A DNA stretch of 64,000 bases, from assembly GCA_026724425.1 (NCBI GenBank), contig JAIUCV010000019.1, positions 12,629,926-12,693,925 on the forward strand. The letters run 5' to 3'. The notes beneath the pieces are model-generated. The model was not told the DNA's origin. It made no database searches and was given only the letters and a program-made list of their open reading frames with translations. The position numbers and the translations under genes are program-made. Of the stretch, positions 43,401 through 54,313 are shown piece after piece. The DNA is from Erythrophleum ivorense. Its lineage: Eukaryota; Streptophyta; Magnoliopsida; Fabales; Fabaceae. How positions within the stretch are numbered: position 1 is the stretch's first letter; the number at the start of each line of letters is the position of its first letter.

Positions 43401-46026
43401 CAAATATTCTCTAGACCTCCAAATATTACTCACTTTAGCTTCTCAAGAATCTCTCAATAGACTCTAGAGACATGCCAAATTTCATATCAAGGAGAGCTCA
43501 TCCGGTCATACTTTGACGGAGCTCACCCAATTGGTGGTTTTGGCACCCCATTTGGTTCAAAATGGGTCCAAATGGCCTCCCACAAGCTCTAGCCTCTTTT
43601 GGGAAAGTTTGAAAGTACAAACATAGCATATATGAATTGTCTAAGTGACCCAAAACATCATATATTCCAAAATCACTATGCTATGGAAGAAAATACATCA
43701 TTTCATATAAGCCTCAAAAGGGCAAATTCTACATTCCCATTACTTTGGCTCTCTACACAATCCATACATCATTTGTACATATATTAACATGTGCTCACAC
43801 ATTTACAACTCAAGAATAGTAGGTGCATGTTCATTTTGGCACCTTATACATCAAAAGAACTAAAAGAACTATTCATTTTCCTAAACATGCTCCACTAGGC
43901 TCCATGAGGTGTGCTTGACTCTCCTTGAACTCTACCTGGATATTAAGATGGGAGAGGGAAGGCGGTGAGATTCGAGAGAATCTCAATAGCTCATACTCAT
44001 TCAAGATGCAATCAAGGTATATAAACTAGTCAAGCATGCATACAAGTCACAATAACACAACATATGTGTTTTATGTCATGAATATCATGTCAATGCCAAG
44101 AATAGGCTCTAGGGACTTTCGGTCTAGCCTCACCCGAGCTTTGGGACTTTTGGATCGGCCTCACCCTTGGTATAGGGACTTTTGGCTCCACCTCACCCGT
44201 CTCAAGGGACTTTCGGCACCCCCTCACCCGAGCAATTTTCACAATTCAAATCACAAGCATATTGGTACCAATGCATCAAGGCAACATCAATGGCATATCT
44301 CATCATACAAGCACATACACAAGCATACAATGACTATTACACATCCAAGAATGCAACAAGAAAAGAGTAGAGAGCTACCTTATCGGATAACACAAGTCTT
44401 CCCTTTCAATTTCTCTTCTCCCTCTTTGATTTCACACTCACAACTAGATGGAGTTGCTTCCTTTGAGCCTAGGCACAACAAAGAGTATCAAATCATTCTC
44501 TCATAACTCAAATAAGTACTCATAAAGCTAAAGGGGCTCTTCATCAAAACAAAACCCCCACTACCCTTACAAGATCTAGGGATTCTCTCTCTAAAACTCT
44601 ACTCACTCTCCTTCCTCTCTCAAGCCCTCAAAGAAGAAAGCAAGGAAGAAGAAATGAAGATATATGAGTTCTACCCTTCTTCTAGAGTAGTTTTCCCACT
44701 TCCCTCTTCTGAACCAAACCCAAATCAACTTCTAAAACCATAGAAAGAGAAGGCAAAAGGAGGAGAACAACATGCTAAAGAGAAAAGCTATGGAAATCTA
44801 AAGATTACTCACCTCTTTGCTTAATCTCCTTGCTTCTCTAGGTCTCTCTCTCTCTCCACAGCTCTTTTCTCTTTCCTTGGTCGAAGCTTAGGTTGGTTCT
44901 AAGAGAAAGGAAAGTTTGGAAGCTTTTTAAAAAGTCAAAATCTCTCTTTTCACGCTTTTCCGGACTCACCCTCGCTATAGCGAGCCATAACCCTCTCTAC
45001 GGCGAGCTACTCCCTGGATTTTGTATGGGATGCCCACACTCGCTATAGCTAGAAGCATTTTCGCTATAGCGATATAGCGAGAAGGCATTCTCGCTATAGC
45101 TAGCCCATTTCTCGCTATAGCGAATAGGTACATTTGCTATAGCTAAGCTGTAGCTAGCAGATTTAGAAAATTTTCAGCCTTCGAAAATTTTCAGCTTTTC
45201 TTTTCTTTTCCTTTTCTTTTCTCTTTTCTTTTCTTTTCTTTTTCTGGTTGTTACACTAGACACACAAGAGCATGGGATTACTTTCTCATAACTCAACACT
45301 TATTCACAAAGCTAAGGGTTTCTCTATAGCAAACCCTACCAAGCATATAAGGAACTAGGGATTCTTTCTCTCTCTAGAAATTCACCAACTATCATTCCTC
45401 TCTCAAGCTCTCAAAAAGGAAGGCAAAGAGGAAGAAGTAAGGATATGTGAGTTTTGGTCTTCTTTAAAAGGGGTTTTCCATTCTCCTTCTTTTGGACCAA
45501 GCTCAAAACCCAATTACTTCCACAACCAATTCCATAGGAAGAGAGGGCAAGGAGAGAAGAATTATATTCTAAGAGAAAAGCTATGCCAATCTTACCTTTT
45601 TCTTGTTCTTCCTTCCTCCTCTAGGTTTCTCTCTCTCTCCTCCGCCCTTTTCTTTGCCTTAAAGGGAGCTTAAGTCGGTTAAAAGGAGAAAGGAGGGGTT
45701 GGAATGTTTTAAAAAGTAAAATTCTCTTTTTTCACGCTTTTCTGGACTAACCCTCACTATAGCGAGGCATAACCCTTGCTACGATGAGCTCGTATCAGTC
45801 CCAGACCCCTACCTTCGCTACGGCGCGCGCTACGACGAGTAACGCCCTGGTTTTTGTATGAGGTGCCCGCACTTGCTATAGCTAGAAGCATTTTCGCTAT
45901 AACTAGAAGGCACTCTCGCTATAGATATGCTGTAGCTAGCAGACTTAGAAAATTTTCAGCCTTTCGAAAATTTTTAGCTCTTCTCTTTTTTTTTTTCTTT
46001 TCTTCTTTTTTTTTCTAGTTGTTACA
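40483..46026 (-). repeat. Solo long LTR inside the CACTA element (palindrome subfamily), split by a second LTR
   Basis: Its plus-strand limits are TGTAACACCATCAC and GTTGTTACA, flanked by AAAAA on both sides (40478-40482 and 46027-46031). The pieces 40483-42537 and 45261-46026 give about 2.8 kb once the inner LTR is removed. The right piece contains CGCTATAG-type motifs and homology to 44480-45255, which shows both LTRs belong to one family. There is no internal coding region. Confidence 0.82.
42538..45255 (-). repeat. Solo long LTR nested in another solo LTR, 2718 bp
   Basis: The termini are TGTAACACCATAAT and GGTTGTTACA. CTAGA is duplicated on both flanks (42533-42537 and 45256-45260). Near its minus-strand 5' end is a cluster of CTCGCTATAGCGAG-type palindromes (44971-45160). 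There is also a pyrimidine tract of TTTTC units (45195-45245), and a block of about 31-bp repeats at 44100-44235. It has the same length and family as 54314-57031. Confidence 0.9.
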
Positions 46027-46335
46027 AAAAAAATGAAAAAATGTTAGTAATAAAAAAATACAAAATATGTTCAAAATCAATGAACAAAATTCCATTTCAA
46101 ATAACAACCAAAATCAATTACAATTGCATTAACATATTCAAACACAAATACAATACCATGGTTGGTTGTAGTATTTTTCTCAATGTAAGGAAGTTGAGAT
46201 GGCATCTATAGTCTTTGTGTTACTCTTTCATGGCTGCTATTAGTATCAGGGACCTAATAAATATTAAAATGTAAAATAACAATAATTGTCTCATGAGAGC
46301 AAATTTTAAGAATTTAAAATCTCTAAAAACATTAC

Positions 46336-48078
46336 CTATCTAGATGAGCTTCCATTTAAATTTTGGGGCATAGATAATTCTATAGGAAAGAATTTACACA
46401 TAGCTTGTCTCATGAAAGTTAATTCAGCTTTCATCACATTCATTTCTTCAACATGTTTCTCCTTTAAATCCTTTATCTGTTGTTCTAACCTTTGGACTAT
46501 CTCATTAGACACATCATCTATGTCAAAATCTCTTTGAGAAGATCTATTGCCCCACAACAGAGAAGGAGTAGGACCAAGTCCTAAACCACGGACATGACCA
46601 CTCCTTTCACTTCCCAACACTTGGGAATACACATCTCCTTCCCAAGCAACACTTCCAGTAGGTTGTTCATTAGATGTTTCAACATTGCTTAACTTTTCTT
46701 TTATCATATCCTGAGCACAATTAATGATGTCCAAATAATGCTTAACATTAACATAAATAGGCAACTACATAAACAACGCATCAACAAACATATTATTCAA
46801 ACTTTAGAAACTACATAAATAGACTATACTAATGAAGTTCAAGAAGAAAAACAAGTGCACAAGTAGAAATTTTACAATTGTTTTTTGCAGACTCTTCATC
46901 CAATGGTCTTCCATCTTTATGCTTCTTATAAGTTTCTATAAATATTTCAGCTCATGTAGGCTCTATCCCATCTTTAGTCTAGTGCAATTAAATTGACAGT
47001 AGATAAATTGTTAAGCCAAATATTATTTATAAATGCTATATATAGTAATTAATTTACATGAGAATACCTTTTCATCCATTAACACATGCAATGCTTTCGG
47101 ATCCTCCTATGTGAGGCATCTTTTGCTTTGCCCTATTGATTTTATTTGCTTGGCTATGCTTCTATCATTAAAAACAATTACAAAGTTAAGATAATTTATT
47201 TATAGAAACTAAAGAAAAACAATGTCAGCCTTCTATAAAATAAAAAAATAATATAACCACTATAAGTGTGTATGTGTGTTTAATTTTGTTAAGGTGCTCA
47301 ACATTGATACCTTTGCTTTATCAGAAAACCAGTAAGAAACAAGGCTAGTCCACTGGTCTCTTGGTATATGATCAGGTCTATTTTTTAGTAAGGCATCTTT
47401 GGTCTTATACTTTATCAAATACATATTCTTCAAATCACATTTGTAATCTTTCCATTTCTTCCCTAGTGATTTTTTGACAAATTCTTCACCACGTGTTGGA
47501 ATTGAAAACTTCTTCTGCAAAAAACATAAACAACAATTACAAGCTCAAATCCTATATGGAAAAAATAACACAATTATATTAACAATTATCAAACCTTCAC
47601 AAATTCCACTAATTTCTTCTTCTCATCTTGGGGAAATATTCTCCAATCATTTATGTTTAAAGGTGTTAGTTCTGGAGTTCTAGCTACAATGCCGACAAAG
47701 CTGGCAAGCTTTCGACCCTCTTTTCTGATGGCTTGATTACGACGATTGAATTGCACAGCAACTGTCTTTCCTAGAGGCAAACTCCATATATCTTTTAACA
47801 ACGTAGGTCCACGAACCTTCCTTTCCACCAATGACCCTAATATGAAAATATTTAAATGTCATGATTTAGTGTCTAACAAATTTAAAAAATTGAAAGCAAT
47901 TGTTTGTTTCAACAATGTTACTTGATTCATCATTTTGCTCATCATTAGTACTAGTAGTATTGTTCCCTTCATCATTAGTTTCAAGTGTTTGGGCTTGCAT
48001 TAATTGCTCTATATAAGGCCGCATTTCTTCATCATGGCATTGTTCAGTGACAAACCTAAGGCTATTTTTTCTAGTCAT
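46336..48078 (-). pseudogene. CACTA second gene (TNPA/PttA-like, Transposase_24-type), probably with introns
   Basis: The segment 47866-48078 is an acidic N-terminal part. Segment 47589-47831 has GPTLLKDIWSLPLGKTVAVQF and LNINDWRIFP, and 47260-47520 has RPDHIPRDQWTSLVSYWFS. These match the plant 'probable transposase (Ptta/En/Spm)' family. Segment 46336-46764 ends with a predicted coiled coil (RLEQQIKDLKEKHVEEMNVM). The gaps may be introns, because splice-like borders occur. In En/Spm the corresponding protein binds subterminal repeats. Whether this copy is intact cannot be decided without a transcript, so the call of broken gene is provisional. Confidence 0.75.
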
Positions 48079-48342
48079 GTTAATATGTCAATTTTCTTCC
48101 TGCAAAATTGTAAAACAAAAGTGTTATACAATTAAATAAGGAAATTAACATGTTTTCACTATTAATGAATGAAAATGCAATTATAAGAAATATAAAAGTT
48201 GACCAAAAAAACAAAAATTCTTTACATATTACCTATCTTATTCAGAATCATTATTGTACTCATTGCCATTTCCTCCATCATTTAAAAGAGGGTTGGAAGT
48301 TTGGGTCAAATCAATAATTATCCCATCAATGCCACTTCTTAC

Positions 48343-51300
48343 CTACTCGTTATTATCATGTTCTAAATCACAAATATTTTCTAAGCACCTCAAGTCAGTA
48401 GGCTCATATTGTGTTAATGACTTTTCCACTCCCATATCAAAAATTTCACGAGGCTTAATTGGCCTCGGGATAAACCATGCATGATTTTGAGGATCTTGCA
48501 CAAATATCACTTGTTGTGCTTGGTCTGCAAACACAAAAGGTTCATGACTTTCTTGATCACCAAAGTGTATTAAGTGTTTGAAGTTCACAAGTGTGAAACC
48601 TAATTCATCTACCTTAAGTCCTTTACCTTGGGTTACATCAACCCAATCACATTTAAATAAGATAACTTTAAATTCTTCAAAATAATTTAACTCCATAATA
48701 TCGTTCAATCTGCCATAGTAGATGATATTTGCTGACTTAGGAGCATTGTCACTTGTACTTGCATAGCTCGTTATTTTTGAAACAACCATAAGACTACTAT
48801 TTGCGTCTCCATGAACTCTTCATATTATGTTGTTCGAAATTGATACCCATTATTGACATCAAAAGCTTTGAATCTTCTTGCAATGTAACTTGGCCCTTGT
48901 GCAAGAGCTTTTAGATCATTTTGGATATCATGTGTGGGGTCCAACTCCTTAACCTGACCAGTTAGTAATATAAGTACCAAGTTTTCAACTTAAAGTAAAT
49001 AATGACTAGATCATAATACTTACTTGCTCCTTTAACCATTCGTGGAATGTATTAAAATGCAAGTGATCAAGCTGATGTTGTGTAAGACGACGCTTACGAT
49101 GTGATCTCTTAATCTCAGCAATATGTTCACTACATATATAACTCACATATATCACTATAATTATCGTATATAATTAAATACAATCAATAACATAGAGATA
49201 AGCCCCTTACTATTTATAATTTTCAAGCACATCAGATTCACAATTGAACAACACATATTGATGAGCTTGCAAATATGTTTTCTTATCCATCATGAATGCT
49301 TCTATTTTGCCATATGGTTGCCCAATAGTAAGGAAAAGACATTCTTCTTTATCTATGTCATGATTAAGCTCATTTTCATGTTTTCTTGACCAATAAGACC
49401 TTGAATCTCCACCCTCCATATATCTTGAGCAAAATGTCAAACATTCATTTGCAAGATATGCTTCTGCTATTGAACCTTCTGGGCATGCACGATTACAAAC
49501 ATATGATTTTAAAGTAGATAAGTACCTGCAGTATAGATAAATGTTAACAATATAATATTTTTGTAATTAAGTACAACTTATGATATATAATGGACTTTGA
49601 TTATTCTCACCTCTCAATTGGGTACATCTAACGATAATGTACAGGGCCTGCAATTTTAGCCTCAGTTGCCAAGTGTATAGCCAAATGTATCATGATTGTA
49701 AAAAATGATGGAAGGAAGAATTTCTCCAGATGACATAAGGTTAGTGCTATTTTTTCTTCAAGTAACTCCAACTCTTCCACTTTAAGCACTTTACTACAAA
49801 GCACCCAAAAGAATGTGCATAGTTCAATTAAAATAGTACTCACCTTTAAGTCTGTTGTCCATCGCAATGCAAGAGGAAGAAGTTCTTGCATTATAACATG
49901 ACAATCATGAGTTTTCAATCTAGATATTTTTCGTTTGCGAATGCAATGTGAGATATTAGATGCATAGCCTTGTGGAAATTTAGCATTTTCTAAAACTTCA
50001 TAGAAGAATTTCTTTTCTTCCGAGGACATTATGAAATAAGTAGGAGGGAGATATGTCCTCCCATTAGCTCATTGTTGAGGCCATAAGTCTAGTCTTATAT
50101 TCATCTCCATCAAGTCTAAACGAGCTTCTATGTTGTCTTTTGATTTTTTACCAAGACTCAACAATGTGTAAATCATGTTATCGCACACATTTTTTTCTAT
50201 ATGCATTACATCAAGGTTATGACGTACTAGGTTGTACTCCCAATAAGGTAGATTAAAAAAAAATACTCCTTTTTTTCCATGTGTTTTTAATCACCCCACT
50301 AACCTTTTTACCAAACTTACCAAAAGTGAACTTTATGTTTTTAACTTGATTTAGAACCAATGAACCAGATATTGGACAAGGTGCAGGACTAAATTCCTTT
50401 GTCCCATTAAATGACTTTGCATCATTTTGATATTTATGCCCTGGCTTTAAGAAACGTCGATGACCCATGTAGCAAAATTTTTTTCCATGTTTGAGCCTTC
50501 TAGATCTGGTGCTTATATTACAAGAAGGGCATGCAAATTGACCATAAGTGCACCATCCGGATAAAGTACCATATGCTGGAAAATCATTTATAGTCCACAT
50601 GAGAGCTGCTTACATATGAAATGTCTCTTTAGTATAGGCATCATAAGTTTCCAACCCTAGATCCCATAATTCCTTCAACTCTTCTATTAAAGGTTCTAAG
50701 AAAATATCAATGTTATTTCCAGGCCCTTTTGGTCTAGGAATGAGCAAGGATAGAATGAAAAATTCTTGCTTCATGCACAACCATGGTAGAAGATTATATA
50801 GCATTAAAATCACTGGCCATGTACTGTAAACACTTTGCATTGTGCCATATGGATTAAAGCCATCTGTAGCTAATCCTAAGTGAACATTGCGAGGATCTTT
50901 ACAAATTTTGGATGGTAAGTGTCAAAACTTCTCCATGCCTCAGAATCTGTAGGATGTCGCAAAATTCCATCTTTATTGCGTTCTTCATGATGCCACCTCA
51001 TCAGTTTAAAAGTTTTTGATGACATAAATAATCTTTGCAACCTTGGTTTCAAAGGAAAATACCTTAAAACCTTGGCTGGAATTTTTTTTTGCTTTCTCTT
51101 ATCTATACTTGAATTTGTGGTTTGTAAACCTTTTTTATTAGTTTTCCATCTAGAAGCCCCACAAATTCAGCATTCATCATCATTCACCCCTTCTTTTCTA
51201 AAAAGCATGCAATCATTGTGACAAGAATGAATTTTTTCATATTTTGAGCCCAATCCCTCAACTATCTTCTAATGCATCCTTCAATAGCCCAAGCAAAGCA

Positions 51301-51848
51301 TTAAAAGACTCATTTGTCCATTTGAACGACCGTTTTATATGGTAAAGATGCAACAAAAATGAAAGTTTACTAAATTTCTCGCATCCAGGGTATAATTCTT
51401 CATTTGCATCTTTCATTAGTTGTTCAAACTTCTCTACCTCAGGATGAGATTGATTTTGTGATGGTTGAGGACTATTTTCTTCTAAGTTTGGCTCTACCTC
51501 ATCCCTTTCACTAGTATTATTATCCATGAATTTCATAGAGCCTCCAAAAGCATCATGTATCATTCCTACCATATCATCGCCACTCTTAGCAACTTCTGTG
51601 CAAATAGTTTCTTTAATACAATTTAATTCATCAATTGACTCCCCATGACAGAACCAAGTATCATATGATGGTATGATGCCATTAACCACAAGATGATCAT
51701 ATGTTGTATCCCGATTTACTTTATAGTGTAGCACACATTCTTTACAAGGACATGGAGTTGTTTCTCCATCTTGTTTTTCACTAAAGGCATATTGTAGAAA
51801 CTTATTAACTCCATCCAAATATTCTTTGCTAACTCTATCACAGTCCAT
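48343..51848 (-). pseudogene. CACTA main transposase gene (TNPD/TNP2-like)
   Basis: The domain order on the minus strand is that of plant En/Spm transposases. First is a transposase-associated domain at 51258-51848 (starts MDCDRVSKEYLDGVNKFLQY; TPCPCKECVLHY). Next come TNP2 segments at 50253-50930 (PRPKGPGNNIDIFLEPLIEE; MWTINDFPAYGTLSGWCTYG). A DUF4218-like block lies at 49628-50029 (FLPSFFTIMIHLAIHLATEA). The segment 49210-49500 follows, and a DUF4216-like block lies at 48343-48789 (YYGRLNDIMELNYF; CDWVDVTQGKGLKVDE). Interruptions include a TAA between TKETFHM and AALMWTINDF near 50607, so the frame is broken at least there. The protein would cut the element's ends. Confidence 0.88.
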
Positions 51849-52489
51849 CCATCTTCTTCTTCTAGGAACATCTATGACAAGAAATCTTTCCTCTTCTAAC
51901 TGACATAAAAATAATGATTTAAAATAGTTTCATCTTACATTTTATTTTATTTTAATAAATTTTTACTTTAAGAGAAACAAAATGTAAAATGAAAATAAAC
52001 CTTCAACTTCCAATAGTTTAATCTTACATTTTTCTTTCTTTAAACTAAAAAATATATATCATAATTAAAAAAATAGATGATTGGGATTGCCAAAATAAAA
52101 ATAATAAATCTAAATATATTCAATTTAGTAGCATGTTATGCTTCTAACATATTGCTCAAACTAAACAGTAGATAATTTCTATGACGTTAAAGGTTACTTT
52201 ATATAATAAATATTTCTATCTCTAAATTGTTTGAATTAGTTATTAGTATCAAGGTTTCTCATTCAATCTAGTCATAGCCTACAAACATTGTGTTATTATG
52301 CTACTTACTAGTCTTTGAATTTAATTTAATTTTTTTTTAAAATAAATAAAGTTAGATAACATGTATTATCTATGCATACAAAGTAAACAAAGAAACCTTC
52401 TAACCATATTAAACAATTCTCTTTAACAACTACTTAATGAATTCATATTCATCCTAGATACTGTTAATCCTTTTCTCTTGTGAAAGTGG

Positions 52490-53150
52490 CTTTCCTATGT
52501 ATTTACATATCTTTCATTACAGGCCTAATTCATGTTTTGGGACATGGAGCCTGAAACTACTAAATCAGCCAATGAAGTGCAACATTACCAGGTCATTCTT
52601 TAACTTTGGCAACCAGCAAAGAAAAAATGTTCTAAGCAACAGTAAGGCTCATAGCAAGCAAGAGCAAAGAGTTAACAAGACCTAGCTAAAGGCATTCCAA
52701 CTAGGACTTGGTTAATAAAGAAAAATATCAAAACTAAGATGCTAAGCAAAATCTAGAAGCCGAAGGAGATCTTGGCTTTGCTTAAGCTGTGCTGAAGCTT
52801 TCAAGAAGAGGGTTTTAAATGAAAGTTTTTACTTTCGTTGTAGTCTTGCCCGTGTACAAATTCCGTCGGGTAGGCCTTGTCAAGCTTTCAGCTAGGCTCT
52901 ATGGCTCTCTTGGTAGCCATACTTAGGAGATCCCGGTCAGGAGAAAAAAAATAAGAAGGCATTGTTAAGCCCTATTCATTTCTCATAAAGATTTGAATCC
53001 TTAGACTACTAATATTCATCCCATTCTTAAAATGATAGCTTCTTAAATCTATAGCTCCCCAGTAGATTGACTACGCCTTAGGCCACGAGGGAAGAGTTTT
53101 GAAAAGCTAACTCTTTAACAAATGGGTGGAGAATTCCTAAGAGAGTTTAC
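52490..53150. other. Block of unlike composition within the CACTA 5' region, possibly organellar or captured
   Basis: This stretch is visibly less AT-rich than its surroundings, with segments such as CTTGCCCGTGTACAAATTCC and GATTGACTACGCCTTAGGCC. No reading frame or domain is recognised. The texture resembles plant mitochondrial intergenic DNA or a captured host segment, but I cannot identify it. Confidence 0.3.
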
Positions 53151-53262
53151 AGCTACAATGCACATATCGACAAAAGTAGGGGGTCCATAGGAAAACGCAC
53201 ATATCAACAAGAAACACACATATCAACTACCACACACATATTTGCAATGCACATATCTATTG
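53130..53262. repeat. Cluster of CACATATC short repeats
   Basis: The octamer CACATATC occurs about four times, with a close variant CACATATT, within 120 bp (for example at 53161, 53200 and 53217). The spacing is irregular. A (GA)n microsatellite follows at 53545-53564. Confidence 0.55.
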
Positions 53263-53819
53263 AATAGGGGCAATGTCACAATGAATATTAATTACCATTT
53301 CTAGTTCCTAATTTTGCAATTAAGTACTAATTACGGCTAATTGTTATAACACAGATGGCTTCAATAGCATAACATTCAAATGAAAAAAGAGGCAAAACAG
53401 AACTAATAGGCCAATCTGCATATCAAACTCAAAGTATAAGAAAGAAAAAATAAGCCAATTGTCAGATAAAGCATAAATATTAAATTGATTTTGATGAAGC
53501 ATTCAGAGTTAAACAAAACAATCAACCTATACAGAGACATAATGAGAGAGAGAGAGAGAGAGAGAAGAGGGAATTCACCGATAAATAGATGCAGAAGCAA
53601 AATGCACACACATAACGTAGATGGCACGAGCAAAGTTAATTTTGAAGAGCAAAATGTAGACAGCACAGAGGTGGGAATGGGATAGGAATGTAGATGGCAC
53701 ACAGGAGTATAATATGTATTTCTCACGAAACCTCTAGCAAAATTAGACGGAGAGTGAGCGCTTAGGGTATTTTCGCGGGATTTAGAAATTAGGGGAAAAG
53801 GATATGTATTTTACAGCGG

Positions 53820-53985
53820 GAAATTATCTTTTTTTAGGGTCAATTTTATTTAATTGCCAGAATATTTATATTAATTAGTGGTTAATGAATATTTGCCAGT
53901 AAAATTTTAATTTTTAAAACCTATTACAAGCAATATAGTTTTAGCCATTAATTAATTGCCGGTAAAGTCACTTTTTGGTGTAGTG
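53820..53985. repeat. Right CACTA terminus and subterminal repeats
   Basis: The terminus is an intact CACTACACCAAAAAG on the minus strand. Inside it are AATTGCCGGTAAAGTC, AATATTTGCCAGTAAAA and AATTGCCAGAATAT-like units, matching the repeats at the left end. Confidence 0.88.
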
Positions 53986-53988
53986 GTC

Positions 53989-54313
53989 TTTGATTTCAAA
54001 CTTCAAAGTACGGAACTCCTTTAACTTCTTAATTTCTCTTTCAAAGTCTTATGTCACAATAATATGATCGACATACACTATTAAAATAACAATTTTTTCC
54101 TTAGTTGAAAATTTGAAAAAGATAGTATGATTAACTTGCCCTTGGGTATAGCCATAATCCTTCACTACTTTAGTGAATTTTTCGAACCAGACCCTCAATG
54201 ATTGTTTAAAGCTATAAAATGATTTCTTTAACTTATAAACTTTATTCTTGTTGTTAGGGAAATGGATGCCAGGAGGTAACTCCATATATATTTCTTCCTT
54301 GAGATCTCCATTT
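53989..54313 (-). pseudogene. Copia RT active-site segment with YVDH
   Basis: The frame contains NGDLKEEIYMELPPGIHFPN, then VYKLKKSFYSFKQ and IVYVDHIIVT. The RT catalytic motif YVDD has become YVDH, so the enzyme is predicted dead. The piece lies between the CACTA element and the solo LTR at 54314 and is continuous in homology with copia pieces on both far sides. Confidence 0.85.

Larger units (their letters stand above)
39613..53985 (-). mobile_element. CACTA (En/Spm-type) DNA transposon, 14.4 kb including nested LTRs
   Basis: The right terminus read inward is CACTACACCAAAAAGTGAC. The left terminus is the diverged CATTTCAGCAAAACAGAC. GTC flanks both ends (39610-39612 and 53986-53988), matching the 3-bp target duplication of CACTA elements and restoring the copia RT frame. 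Subterminal repeats built on TTGCCGGTAAA and GGCAATTA lie inside both ends. Two transposase gene regions (46336-48078 and 48343-51848) are on the minus strand. Without the nested LTRs (40483-46026) the element is about 8.8 kb, a normal size for an autonomous CACTA. Confidence 0.92.

Noticed and set aside
44036..44506. Open frame with repeated LGLLD/FW..LT peptides, also antisense at 55056-55469 and 33573-33794
   Set aside because: It arises from translation of the conserved block of about 31-bp repeats. Frames differ between copies and no start context or domain supports a protein.
53403..53726. Hydrophobic minus-strand open frame (Ser/Leu-rich) over the (GA)n microsatellite
   Set aside because: Low-complexity translation of a CT repeat and AT-rich DNA in the CACTA flank; no homology recognised.
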